Source: an uncultured Collinsella sp.
GTDB taxonomy: Bacteria; Actinomycetota; Coriobacteriia; Coriobacteriales; Coriobacteriaceae
Reading direction: 5' to 3'
Length of the DNA stretch: 17,499 bases
NCBI GenBank assembly: GCA_900551625.1
Contig: URWZ01000009.1
Span: 1 to 17,499 of the forward strand
Positions 1 to 6,364 of this stretch are shown one piece after another. The translations under genes were made by a program, and so were the position numbers. The first letter of the stretch is position 1. Each line of letters begins with the position of its first letter. Under the pieces are notes generated by a model. It had not been told where the DNA came from and did no database searches. It saw only the letters and a program-made list of their open reading frames with translations.

Positions 1-55
1 GAGCGTCCGGCTGATAACCGGGAGGTCACAAGTTCGAATCTTGTCAGGTCCACCA
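1..55 (+). tRNA. tRNA-Ile(GAT), 5' end cut off by the window edge
   Basis: This is the 3' 55 nt of a tRNA-Ile, covering the anticodon loop CTGATAA (anticodon GAT), the T arm and an encoded CCA. It is identical base for base to 225-279 inside the complete tRNA-Ile downstream, and the identity stops right after the CCA. The first 22 nt are missing because the window starts here, so this is an edge effect and not a decayed gene. Confidence 0.93.
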
Positions 56-66
56 CTTTCTTTCGC

Positions 67-111
67 AATAAACACCCCAGCGAGAGCCGAGTCGCCGCTG
101 GGGTGTTTATT
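67..111 (+). terminator. Strong hairpin after tRNA-Ile, probable terminator
   Basis: A perfect 16-bp inverted repeat (67-82 with 96-111; arm AATAAACACCCCAGCG) encloses a 13-nt loop. The A/T-rich base of the stem supplies a short T-rich 3' side rather than a long U tract. It lies between tRNA-Ile and tRNA-Ala, so it probably ends or processes the upstream transcript. Because both arms carry A/T ends it could work on either strand. Confidence 0.7.
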
Positions 112-122
112 ACTGTCTCCGT

Positions 123-198
123 GGGGGTTTAGCTCAGCTGGGAGAGCGCGGGCTTTGCAAGCCTGAGGTCAGGGGTTCGATCCCCCTAACCTCCACCA
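123..198 (+). tRNA. tRNA-Ala(TGC)
   Basis: This is a complete 76-nt cloverleaf with encoded CCA. The acceptor GGGGGTT (123-129) pairs with AACCTCC (188-194), including one G-U pair. The anticodon loop TTTGCAA gives TGC, and the T arm carries GGTTCGATCC. The Ala(TGC)/Ile(GAT) pair is usually found in the 16S-23S spacer, but no rRNA is visible here, so this is a free-standing tRNA cluster. Confidence 0.96.
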
Positions 199-202
199 TG
201 AT

Positions 203-279
203 GGACCTGTAGCTCAGTTGGTTAGAGCGTCCGGCTGATAACCGGGAGGTCACAAGTTCGAATCTTGTCAGGTCCACCA
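203..279 (+). tRNA. tRNA-Ile(GAT)
   Basis: This is a complete 77-nt tRNA with encoded CCA. The acceptor GGACCTG (203-209) pairs with CAGGTCC (269-275), and the discriminator is A276. The anticodon loop CTGATAA gives GAT. Only four bases separate it from tRNA-Ala, so the two are almost certainly co-transcribed. Its last 55 nt are identical to positions 1-55. Confidence 0.97.
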
Positions 280-293
280 TCAAAACTGTGAAG

Positions 294-324
294 AGCCTCG
301 AGGCATGGCCTCGGGGCTTTTTTC
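294..324 (+). terminator. Rho-independent terminator of the tRNA-Ala/tRNA-Ile unit
   Basis: A 10-bp stem (294-303 with 309-318, one G-U pair) with the 5-nt loop CATGG is followed directly by six T residues from 318. This is a textbook intrinsic terminator 15 nt after the tRNA-Ile CCA end. Confidence 0.9.
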
Positions 325-351
325 TTGTGTGTGATAAAACTCATTTTGGTT

Positions 352-381
352 TTGCGTGCTGTGCGAAAGATTGGGTAGTAT
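352..381 (+). promoter_or_regulatory. Possible sigma-70 promoter for the nuclease-family operon
   Basis: TTGCGT (352-357) and TAGTAT (376-381) are separated by 18 bp and lie about 57 nt before the start codon at 439, in the gap after the tRNA terminator. The match to TTGACA/TATAAT is moderate, but the position is right for a promoter of the 439-1809 unit. Confidence 0.45.
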
Positions 382-438
382 AGCTATTCAATGCGGCGAA
401 GGCGCCGCGTGTTAACCGCTACGTACCGGAGGTGTTCC

Positions 439-939
439 ATGGTTCGTGTCGACATAGAGACCATCGTCATGGCCGCCGGTCCCGTGCCATCGCTTATCGT
501 ACTTCGCGAGCGCTGCAGCAAATCGGACTCCCCCGCGCCGTTGCGCTCCCTTTCTATCCAAACTGGTTCGTTTGAGGCTGCGGCTATTAGCCGCGGTATC
601 GACAGCGGTCGTGCCGAGCGCCCGATCGCCCATGACCTGCTGCTCGACACGCTTGATGCCCTGGATGCAAAACTCGAGCGCATCGAGATTGTCCGTGCCG
701 AGCCTCCCGTGTTCTATGCGACGGTCGTTGTTTTGGCCGACAGCAACGAGCATAGGATCGATGCGCGTCCGAGCGATGCCATCGCCCTCGCCGTGCGCAG
801 CAATGCTCCCATGTTTGTTGAGGACGACATCATGAACCGCCTGGGGACCGTCTCTCCGGTTGCCGAGGAAGTCGATGATGAGCAGGAATTTGAGAAGTTC
901 GACGAGTTCGTCCATACGCTCTCGCCCGATGATTTTTAA
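439..939 (+). CDS. Bifunctional nuclease family protein (BFN, DUF151)
   Basis: This 166-residue protein belongs to the bifunctional nuclease / DUF151 family, some members of which have been reported to have RNase and DNase activity. The family signature is clear in the second half: RPIAHDLL around residues 61-68, then RPSDAIALAVR at 110-120 followed by a PMFVEDDIM segment. The C-terminus is acidic. The start at 439 is chosen because GGAGGT (429-434) sits just ahead of that ATG; an upstream in-frame ATG at 391 has no such site. The stop abuts the start of the next gene (TAAATG), which indicates translational coupling. Its cellular role in Coriobacteriia is not established, and nuclease activity here is inferred only from family membership. 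Confidence 0.87.
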   Translation: MVRVDIETIVMAAGPVPSLIVLRERCSKSDSPAPLRSLSIQTGSFEAAAISRGIDSGRAERPIAHDLLLDTLDALDAKLERIEIVRAEPPVFYATVVVLADSNEHRIDARPSDAIALAVRSNAPMFVEDDIMNRLGTVSPVAEEVDDEQEFEKFDEFVHTLSPDDF

Positions 940-1329
940 ATGACGAGTAGCCATGAGACGGAGTATGCACTGATGGGTCGCGGCGTTTCAGCCGAAGCCG
1001 CCGCCATTGCCCGCGAGGCCCAGATGCGCTCGGAGGCATCCGAGGCCGCACGCATCGCCTATGTGACGCAGGCCCGTACGCTTCGCGAGCGCCGTGCCTC
1101 CTTTATCAAGATGGTTGCCGTCTCCGCACTTGTCGCGGCAATCTCCTCGCGCCTTCGTGGTACAGTTGGTGCGCTTGGGTTTTCGATTTCGATGGGCTTG
1201 GTCATCTGGGGCGTGGTCGATGCCGTGATGCTGACCAACCAGATCAAGGTACTCGATAAGCGCGCCGCCGATATGATGCGCGCCCGCGACGCCGCCGCCG
1301 AGATCGCTGCCGAGGCACAAGAGATGTAA
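940..1329 (+). CDS. Small membrane protein of unknown function, two predicted helices
   Basis: I do not recognise this 129-residue protein. It has an Ala/Glu/Arg-rich amphipathic N-terminal region (about residues 16-52), two hydrophobic segments (about 56-70 and 76-98) joined by a short RLRG turn, and an Ala/Arg/Glu-rich C-terminal helix (about 103-128). A hairpin membrane anchor with helical or coiled ends on one side of the membrane fits this pattern. Its start codon follows the stop of the nuclease-family gene with no gap, so the two are co-transcribed and probably translationally coupled. Coding is supported by the tight packing and by the high-GC codon usage shared with its neighbours. 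Confidence 0.75.
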   Translation: MTSSHETEYALMGRGVSAEAAAIAREAQMRSEASEAARIAYVTQARTLRERRASFIKMVAVSALVAAISSRLRGTVGALGFSISMGLVIWGVVDAVMLTNQIKVLDKRAADMMRARDAAAEIAAEAQEM

Positions 1330-1359
1330 CGACGCCGGACTCGATGGGAAGGTCTAAAA

Positions 1360-1809
1360 ATGGCACAGGATATGCAGGACGCCGGAAACGTCTCCGCCGA
1401 GCTCGACGCCATGGTGTGCGACCTCATCGGGGCATTTTTAGACGACCTGGCCGCTGGTGAGAACCCCGGTGTTGTCGTTGCGATCGAAGACGCCGCGTCC
1501 AACCGCTATCTGGCGGCACTCGACGAGGACGGCGAGGAGGCATGCCTCGAGGCTGCCACCAACTTTATCTCCGAGCACAAGATGGGCCTTAAGGACGAGG
1601 GGCTGGGCCGCATCGCTCGCTATGCCATCGGCTATACCGGCTGTGTCGAGATTGACGGCGGCTACCATGACGCTCTGCTCGTGAGCTTCTTTGAGACCAC
1701 GCTCGAGAGCGGTTTTTCGGCATATGTGCTGTATGAGGGCATGGGCGCCGGCGATGGTTTTATGTGGAGCGACCCTGAACCTGCAGGCGAGGAAACCCCT
1801 CTTATCTAA
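1360..1809 (+). CDS. Conserved-looking hypothetical soluble protein
   Basis: This 149-residue protein is acidic, has no signal peptide or membrane segment, and has no motif I recognise. The first third (to about residue 55) looks helical and Asp/Glu-rich. A compact core follows, with a Gly/aromatic-rich stretch near 95-135 (ETTLESGFSAYVLYEGMG). The start at 1360 has a GGAAGG-like site (1347-1352) at workable spacing. It lies 30 nt after the preceding small membrane protein and is probably the last gene of that three-gene unit. No function is proposed. The high-GC codon usage matches its neighbours, which argues for a real gene. Confidence 0.72.
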   Translation: MAQDMQDAGNVSAELDAMVCDLIGAFLDDLAAGENPGVVVAIEDAASNRYLAALDEDGEEACLEAATNFISEHKMGLKDEGLGRIARYAIGYTGCVEIDGGYHDALLVSFFETTLESGFSAYVLYEGMGAGDGFMWSDPEPAGEETPLI

Positions 1810-1851
1810 AATCGCTAAAATAAACGAGTTTTCGGTAAAAGGCTCAAAATT

Positions 1852-1879
1852 CCCGCCGAGCGTTGTGTTGCTGGGCGGG
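1852..1879. repeat. Intergenic hairpin upstream of typA
   Basis: CCCGCC (1852-1857) pairs with GGCGGG (1874-1879). After one mismatch the stem continues with AGC/GCT, giving 9 of 10 bp around an 8-nt loop. It falls in the 117-nt gap between the hypothetical gene and typA. No U tract follows on the plus strand. It may be a weak terminator or part of the typA 5' region. Confidence 0.5.
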
Positions 1880-1926
1880 TCGCATACGCGTGCCGGTTGT
1901 ATATAGATAGAAGATAGGGGAACTAC

Positions 1927-3765
1927 ATGCGCGTAGACAATCTGAGGAACATCGCCATCATCGCTCACGTCGACCACGGCAAGACGACGATGGTCGACAA
2001 GCTCCTGCGTGCCACGGACGCCTTCCGTGCCAACCAGCAGGTCGAGGACCGCGTCCTGGATTCTAACGACCAGGAGCGCGAGCGCGGCATTACGATTCTC
2101 GCCAAGAACATCTCTATCGAGTACAAGGACGTTAAGATCAACGTCATCGACACCCCGGGCCACGCTGACTTTGGCGGCGAGGTCGAGCGCGTGCTGCGTA
2201 TGGCCGACGGCGCCCTGCTGCTGGTCGATGCCTTTGAGGGCCCCATGCCCCAGACCCGCTTCGTGCTGCGTCACGCCATCGACACCGGCCTCAAGATCAT
2301 GATCGTCATCAACAAGATCGACCGTCCGGGCGCCAACCCCGAGAAGGCCTACAACGACTGCCTGGACCTTATGGCCGACCTGGGCGCCACCGACGACCAG
2401 CTTGAGTTCGCCATGGAACACGTGGTCTACGCCAGCGCCATGAATGGCTTTGCCCGCCTTGACCCCAACGACGGCAACATGGACATGTATCCGCTGCTCG
2501 ATATGATTATTGACGACATGCCCGCGCCCGAGGTTGACGAGAACGCCCCGCTGGCCATGCAATGTGTGACCATCGACCACTCCAACTTCGTTGGCCGCAT
2601 CGGTATCGGTCGCGTGTACTCCGGCACCATTCACCAGGGCGATCAGATCCTGGTCGTCAAGAACGACGGTTCCAGCGCTACCGCTACCGTCAAGCAGCTC
2701 TTTACCTTCGACTACCTGGGCCGCACCGAGTGCCAGGAAGTCGGCGCCGGTGACATCGCCGCCGTCGTGGGCATCGACCGCACCGATATCGGCGATGTCT
2801 ACACCGATCCCGAGAACCCCGTTGAGCTCGAACCCATCGAGATCGACCCGCCGACCCTGTCCATCGTCTTTGAGGCTTCGACCTCCCCGCTCGTCGGCCG
2901 CGACGGCGACATCGTGGGTGCCCGTCAGCTCAAGGAGCGCCTGTTCAACGAGGCCGAGAACAACGTGACCATGAAGATCGAGGAGCTCGAGGACAAGAGC
3001 GGCGTCGAGGTCTCGGGCCGCGGCATTCTGCACCTGTCCGTCCTGATGGAGTCTATGCGCCGCGAGGGCTTTGAGTTCCAGGTCGGTCGTCCCCGCGTTC
3101 TGTTTAAGAAGGACGAGAACGGCAACAAGATGGAGCCCGTCGAGCAGACCGTCGTCGAGTGCCCGGACGAGTACTCGGGCAAGGTCGTTGAGGTCTTCGG
3201 CACCTCCGGCGGTATCATGACGAGCATGGATACCTCGGGCATCGTGACGCACCTTGAGTTTAAGATCCCGACCCGCGGCATCATGGGTCTTAAGAACCGC
3301 ATCATGAACGTCACTCACGGCGAGGGCGTGTTCTACCACACCTTCCTGGAGTACGGCCCCTATGCCGGCGAGATCGGCAACCGCCAGAACGGCGCCATGA
3401 TCTCCATGACCACCGAGAAAGCCGTTGCCTACGCTCTGGGCACGCTGCAGGAGCGCGGCCAGCTGTTTGTTGAGCCGGGTACCGAGTGCTACGAGGGCAT
3501 GATCGTGGGCGAGCGCAGCAAGGCCGGCGACATGGTCGTCAACATCGCCCGTACCAAGAACCTGGGCAACCAGCGTTCCTCGACCTCCGATATCTCCGTC
3601 CAGCTGGTGCCGCCCCGCACCTTCTCGCTGGAGGAGGCGCTGGAGTACATTGCCGACGATGAGCTGGTCGAGATTACTCCCAAGAACATCCGCCTGCGCA
3701 AGCGTCTGCTCAATGCTACCGACCGCAAGAAGGCCGCAGTCCGCGCCGGTCAGGTCAACAAATAA
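1927..3765 (+). CDS. typA: Ribosome-associated translational GTPase TypA/BipA
   Basis: This 612-residue GTPase of the EF-G/LepA superfamily binds the ribosome and is linked in other bacteria to ribosome assembly and stress or cold growth. The G domain has every expected motif: G1 AHVDHGKT at 13-20, the switch I segment RGIT at 53-56, G3 DTPGHAD at 75-81, G4 NKID at 129-132 and the G5-like SAM in YASAMNG. Domain II follows, then the EF-G-like domain with [19 protein letters not shown], and then the TypA-specific C-terminal region ending in a basic tail. The length is normal for the family. The start at 1927 follows AGGGGA (1915-1920), and the protein begins with the usual [30 protein letters not shown] tract at 1900-1908 could be its -10 region. 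A strong terminator follows, so it appears to be monocistronic. Confidence 0.98.
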   Translation: MRVDNLRNIAIIAHVDHGKTTMVDKLLRATDAFRANQQVEDRVLDSNDQERERGITILAKNISIEYKDVKINVIDTPGHADFGGEVERVLRMADGALLLVDAFEGPMPQTRFVLRHAIDTGLKIMIVINKIDRPGANPEKAYNDCLDLMADLGATDDQLEFAMEHVVYASAMNGFARLDPNDGNMDMYPLLDMIIDDMPAPEVDENAPLAMQCVTIDHSNFVGRIGIGRVYSGTIHQGDQILVVKNDGSSATATVKQLFTFDYLGRTECQEVGAGDIAAVVGIDRTDIGDVYTDPENPVELEPIEIDPPTLSIVFEASTSPLVGRDGDIVGARQLKERLFNEAENNVTMKIEELEDKSGVEVSGRGILHLSVLMESMRREGFEFQVGRPRVLFKKDENGNKMEPVEQTVVECPDEYSGKVVEVFGTSGGIMTSMDTSGIVTHLEFKIPTRGIMGLKNRIMNVTHGEGVFYHTFLEYGPYAGEIGNRQNGAMISMTTEKAVAYALGTLQERGQLFVEPGTECYEGMIVGERSKAGDMVVNIARTKNLGNQRSSTSDISVQLVPPRTFSLEEALEYIADDELVEITPKNIRLRKRLLNATDRKKAAVRAGQVNK

Positions 3766-3792
3766 GCGCCGAGCTTTATAGCGACTAACAAG

Positions 3793-3827
3793 AAAGGGCG
3801 CCGACCATCGCGGTCGGTGCCCTTTTT
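3793..3827 (+). terminator. Rho-independent terminator after typA, probably bidirectional
   Basis: A 14-bp stem (3793-3806 with 3812-3825, one G-U pair) has the loop ATCGC and a T run at 3823-3827. On the minus strand the same stem is followed by TTTCTTG, so it may also serve the convergent gene that ends at 3895. Confidence 0.92.
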
Positions 3828-3850
3828 GGTGCACAGGGATTGAGTTGGTC

Positions 3851-3889
3851 TGCACCACCGCAAAGGTGTCTGTCCCCTTTGTGGTGGTT
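3851..3889. repeat. REP-like hairpin between convergent genes
   Basis: CAAAGG (3861-3866) pairs with CCTTTG (3876-3881), and CACCA (3853-3857) pairs with TGGTG (3882-3886) across a 3-nt bulge. The loop contains GTGTCTGTCC. The GGGACAGACACC-type core (minus strand) resembles dispersed intergenic palindromes I associate with several gut bacteria; that recollection has not been checked. It ends a few bases before the stop codon of the minus-strand gene. Confidence 0.5.
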
Positions 3890-3894
3890 GACGG

Positions 3895-5043
3895 CTAGGC
3901 GGAAGGAAGGCCCGGAGTATTGGCGGCCTGCTGCGGCTTGAGGCGGGCGTTGCGCCAGATGATCTGGATGACGTAGCCGAGCGTAAAGACGAAGGCTACG
4001 CCGCTGACAAAGCTGCCCATAAGGGGAAGTGCCGTGAGTGCGCCCGCGGCGATACCGCCCACGGCGGCCATGGCGTAGCGGTTCTGGCTGTGTCCGATCA
4101 TGCGTGCGATCGCGGTGCCCGTAAACGCCGCCGAGACCAGAGCGATACCGATCACGGCGCACATGAGAGCTCCGGCGAGTGACAGACCTGCAATCGAGAT
4201 GATGAGTAACAGGACGGCGGGAACGGCGGCCACCGTGCCCAAAAGACCGCTCACCCACAGAGGGGTAGGTCGTTGACGAAGCATGCCGGCGGCGCTGGCG
4301 GTCGCACGCGGAAAGACGAGCTCGAGCAACAGAGCGATAAAGCAGGTCGACAGGGCTGCGGCCACGATGCCGCCGATGATATCGTTAACCGTCGTGGCGG
4401 CGCTTTCGTTTTCGGTACGGTCGATCTTGAGCGCGCCGACCTCGGCTCCTGCGGCGCGCTCGGGGTCCTCGGAAACATGCGCGCTCACGGTGCCGGTGAT
4501 GCGGGCGTTTTTGCCCAAGACGAGCTTATCGGCCCAAACCTCGACATCGCCCTCGACGGTGCCGTCGATGGTCACCGTATCGCCTGCAAGTGCTGCCGAC
4601 TTGGTGGAGCCTCGCAGGGCAACAGTATCGCCCATCGCGTAAAAACAGTTGGCGGTGCTACCGGTGTTGAGCACGACGTGCTGACCGGCTACCGTCACGC
4701 TGCCATCGATTGCGGTTTTGGAGATATCGATGGTGCGCGCCGCCAGGCGAATGGCGCCGCCTACGGTGCAGTCGCGAATCGATAGGCTGTCGCATGCCGC
4801 GATAATATCGCGGCCGATGGAGGCATCGTCCAGGTTAAGGCTTTGGCCAGCCCAGTACAGGTCGCCCGCGACGCCAGACGGATTTGAGTCAGCTTCGGTT
4901 GCGAGTACGTTGCCCGCGGTGTCTGTGCCGGCGAACGACGCCGTGGGAAGTACGGTCAGCGCAAGCGCAATCAGTACGAATAGGAGGGCGATGCGGGCCT
5001 GCGCTTTGTGGCGCTTGGTCGACGGTTCTAGGTTGCAAGGCAT
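3895..5043 (-). CDS. Exported polymer-forming (bactofilin-like) protein with multi-pass C-terminal membrane domain
   Basis: This 382-residue envelope protein has a basic N-terminus, a signal peptide or first membrane segment at about 18-38 (possible cleavage after TASFA), and then a region (about 55-190) of short repeating beta-strand units such as AIDGSVTVAG and GTVEGDVEVWADKLVLG. These are typical of the right-handed beta-helix in bactofilin or polymer-forming proteins. About five hydrophobic helices follow at roughly 221-243, 264-286, 288-312, 324-342 and 345-363. Proteins of this design are usually annotated as polymer-forming or cell-shape (CcmA-like) integral membrane proteins; their biochemical role is unclear. 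The start at 5043 is chosen because minus-strand GAAGGA (plus 5050-5055) lies 6 nt ahead; an in-frame TTG at 5091 is less likely. A perfect 9-bp inverted repeat lies just upstream and may be an operator. Confidence 0.85.
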   Translation of the reverse strand: MPCNLEPSTKRHKAQARIALLFVLIALALTVLPTASFAGTDTAGNVLATEADSNPSGVAGDLYWAGQSLNLDDASIGRDIIAACDSLSIRDCTVGGAIRLAARTIDISKTAIDGSVTVAGQHVVLNTGSTANCFYAMGDTVALRGSTKSAALAGDTVTIDGTVEGDVEVWADKLVLGKNARITGTVSAHVSEDPERAAGAEVGALKIDRTENESAATTVNDIIGGIVAAALSTCFIALLLELVFPRATASAAGMLRQRPTPLWVSGLLGTVAAVPAVLLLIISIAGLSLAGALMCAVIGIALVSAAFTGTAIARMIGHSQNRYAMAAVGGIAAGALTALPLMGSFVSGVAFVFTLGYVIQIIWRNARLKPQQAANTPGLPSA

Positions 5044-5055
5044 AGTGAATCCTTC

Positions 5056-5080
5056 GTTAGATACTCGACATGTATCTAAC
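5056..5080 (-). promoter_or_regulatory. Palindromic candidate operator upstream of the polymer-forming gene
   Basis: GTTAGATAC (5056-5064) and GTATCTAAC (5072-5080) form a perfect 9-bp inverted repeat with a 7-nt centre. The repeat lies next to the ribosome binding site, 13 nt before the start codon at 5043. The dyad size and spacing suit a dimeric repressor such as a PadR or TetR type, but an mRNA hairpin is also possible. No regulator gene is adjacent. Confidence 0.55.
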
Positions 5081-5149
5081 AGGGTACCCAACGCGCGGGC
5101 GCTCTAAAAGAACCTCTCGGTTGCATTTCGAAAGGTCGTGCCGTGCTAT

Positions 5150-5839
5150 CTACTTTTTGCGATGTAAAAAGTGCGCGATGTCTTCTTCGGTGGGGCTTTT
5201 GATGTCAAAGCGCAGCGAGAGCCAGCGCAGACCCATGGTCACGATAACGCATACGACCAGCGCGGCGACATTGCTGACCAAGCCACTCATGACGAGGCTT
5301 ACATAGCTTGCCGATCCGGCGATGGCCGCGATGGCATAAAAGTTGGTGCGTTGGAAAATGCCCGGAACCACGCCCATAAAGCCGTCGCGCAGCATGCCGC
5401 CGCCCACCGCGGTAAAAAAGCCCATCATGATGCAAACGACGGGTGCAAATCCGTAGACCAGTGCCTTGTCTGCGCCGGTTGCCGCATAGATGCCGACCGA
5501 GATGATGTCGAGCAGGGGAATGAGTTTGTCGGGCTTATCGACGATTGCCGGGAAGATGTAAATGATGGCCGCCGTGGCGATGGAGAGCGGCAGCGCCATT
5601 GGCTGGTTGAGGATGTAGACGTTGCCGACCTGGAGTGTCATGTCGCGCAAAAGACCGCCGCCCAGACCGCAGACTACCGCGAGTGCGACCGCGCCCACCA
5701 GGTCGAGCTTGTGTTCGCGCGCAACCAGCACACCCGAGATCGATGCAGCGACAACGGCGAACATCTCGAGCCAAAATGGGATAGCGACCATGGCATCCGA
5801 GGCATGTGAGGTAACGGTTATGGCGGCGACGACGGGCAA
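5150..5839 (-). CDS. TRIC cation channel family membrane protein (UPF0126)
   Basis: This 229-residue inner-membrane protein belongs to the trimeric intracellular cation channel / UPF0126 family (older annotations: glycine transporter). The family's internal duplication is visible as two glycine-rich LRD motifs, GLGGGLLRD at 58-66 and GGGMLRD at 146-152, each in a three-helix repeat. About seven membrane segments are predicted. A short basic cytoplasmic tail ends in HFLHRKK. The start is a judgement call. The TTG at 5839 has a minus-strand AAAGGA site 7 nt ahead and gives the usual family length. ATG 5947 or TTG 5956 would add 36-39 poorly conserved-looking residues without a good ribosome binding site. 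The transported ion is not known from sequence. Confidence 0.86.
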   Translation of the reverse strand: MPVVAAITVTSHASDAMVAIPFWLEMFAVVAASISGVLVAREHKLDLVGAVALAVVCGLGGGLLRDMTLQVGNVYILNQPMALPLSIATAAIIYIFPAIVDKPDKLIPLLDIISVGIYAATGADKALVYGFAPVVCIMMGFFTAVGGGMLRDGFMGVVPGIFQRTNFYAIAAIAGSASYVSLVMSGLVSNVAALVVCVIVTMGLRWLSLRFDIKSPTEEDIAHFLHRKK

Positions 5840-5876
5840 GATGGGGTCCTTTGAGTTACGGGATTGGACAATGCCC

Positions 5877-6015
5877 GTACATAGTACATGTTCGGCGACG
5901 ATCGCGACCCTATTGCTCGGCAAACGGTCGGGACTGGGTGCGGTCATAAGTTTCAAGTATGTACATCAGCCTCCAAAGATGTCGAAAAATATCGTTTTTG
6001 GGGGGTGATGTACAT
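5877..6015. promoter_or_regulatory. Cluster of GTACAT motifs upstream of the TRIC gene
   Basis: GTACAT occurs four times, at 5877-5882, 5884-5889, 5961-5966 and 6010-6015. The last two sit in a perfect 10-bp inverted repeat (ATGTACATCA 5959-5968, TGATGTACAT 6006-6015) that flanks an A/T-rich patch (5984-5999). The arrangement suggests a regulatory region for the minus-strand TRIC gene. I found no convincing -35/-10 pair. Confidence 0.35.
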
Positions 6016-6075
6016 GTTTGGGGATCTGGGTTGATGCTGAACGCGATGGGGACGTGGCTGAATAGGAGGGATGTC

Positions 6076-6102
6076 TAAATTTTGAGCGGCGCTCAAAATT
6101 TA
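6076..6102. repeat. Perfect 12-bp palindrome
   Basis: TAAATTTTGAGC (6076-6087) and GCTCAAAATTTA (6091-6102) are perfect inverted copies around GGC. The A/T ends provide U-rich tails on both strands, so it could be a bidirectional terminator. It is the first of three consecutive hairpins (next at 6105-6124 and 6135-6157) in a gene-free stretch. Confidence 0.75.
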
Positions 6103-6104
6103 TC

Positions 6105-6124
6105 CGGTCGGCTTACGCCGACCG
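6105..6124. repeat. Short perfect hairpin (CGGTCGGC/GCCGACCG)
   Basis: CGGTCGGC (6105-6112) pairs with GCCGACCG (6117-6124) around the loop TTAC. It is adjacent to the palindrome ending at 6102 and has no U tract of its own. Confidence 0.65.
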
Positions 6125-6134
6125 CGCTGCGCTA

Positions 6135-6157
6135 AAAACGCGCCACTGGTGCGTTTT
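6135..6157. terminator. Bidirectional terminator-like hairpin
   Basis: A 10-bp stem (AAAACGCGCC 6135-6144 with GGTGCGTTTT 6148-6157, one G-U pair) has a 3-nt loop. T-rich tails exist on both strands: TTTTCTTT on the plus strand and TTTTTAG on the minus strand. It lies downstream of the minus-strand tRNA-Ser genes and could be a second barrier to read-through into the TRIC region. Confidence 0.6.
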
Positions 6158-6178
6158 CTTTACGCTTTGCGCCCTGGC

Positions 6179-6205
6179 GGGTTCGAACCCCTCCTTCTTC
6201 GCCGT
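6179..6205 (+). pseudogene. Degenerate tRNA-Ser 3' end remnant
   Basis: The plus strand here matches the last 27 nt (T arm, acceptor strand, discriminator and CC) of the tRNA-Ser(CGA) encoded on the opposite strand at 6268-6358, with 23 of 27 positions identical by eye. The T-loop core GGGTTCGAA and the CTCCTnCTnCGCC tail are kept, but the CCA has become CCG and no 5' half can be recognised upstream. It therefore appears to be an inverted partial copy, not a working tRNA. Confidence 0.5.
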
Positions 6206-6225
6206 ATTTGCTTGTTAGGGACTCA

Positions 6226-6256
6226 AAACAAAAAAGCTCCCATTCCTGGGAGCTTT
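6226..6256 (-). terminator. Rho-independent terminator of tRNA-Ser(CGA)
   Basis: On the minus strand a perfect 10-bp stem (plus 6233-6242 with 6247-6256; arm AAAGCTCCCA) with the loop GGAA is followed by a T-rich run (plus 6226-6235). It starts 12 nt after the tRNA-Ser CCA end. Confidence 0.9.
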
Positions 6257-6267
6257 CTCAACCAAAA

Positions 6268-6358
6268 TGGCGGAGGAGGAGGGATTCGAACCCTCGTGAC
6301 CTTATACAGGCCAAACGGTTTTCGAGACCGCCGCATTCAACCACTCTGCCACCCCTCC
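6268..6358 (-). tRNA. tRNA-Ser(CGA)
   Basis: This is a 91-nt class II tRNA with encoded CCA on the minus strand. The acceptor GGAGGGG (from 6358) pairs with CTCCTCC, the discriminator is G, the anticodon loop is CTCGAAA (CGA), and the long variable arm and GGTTCGAATCC T arm are intact. There is no obvious promoter of its own; it lies downstream of tRNA-Ser(GGA) with a hairpin between them. Confidence 0.96.
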
Positions 6359-6364
6359 GCGTGG

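Noticed and set aside
1438..3858. An open frame of over 800 codons on the minus strand opposite typA
   Set aside because: It is fully antisense to an unmistakable typA, is low in complexity (rich in Asp, Val, His, Leu, Gly) and has no ribosome binding site. High-GC codon bias keeps the opposite strand open.
5110..5124. Terminator after the TRIC gene
   Set aside because: Only a 4-bp AACC/GGTT stem followed by CTTTT on the minus strand, too weak to call.
6071..6085. A four-codon frame (MSKF) after AGGAGGG at 6064-6070
   Set aside because: The ATG follows the binding site with no spacing, and the frame ends inside the palindrome. It is too little to call a leader peptide.
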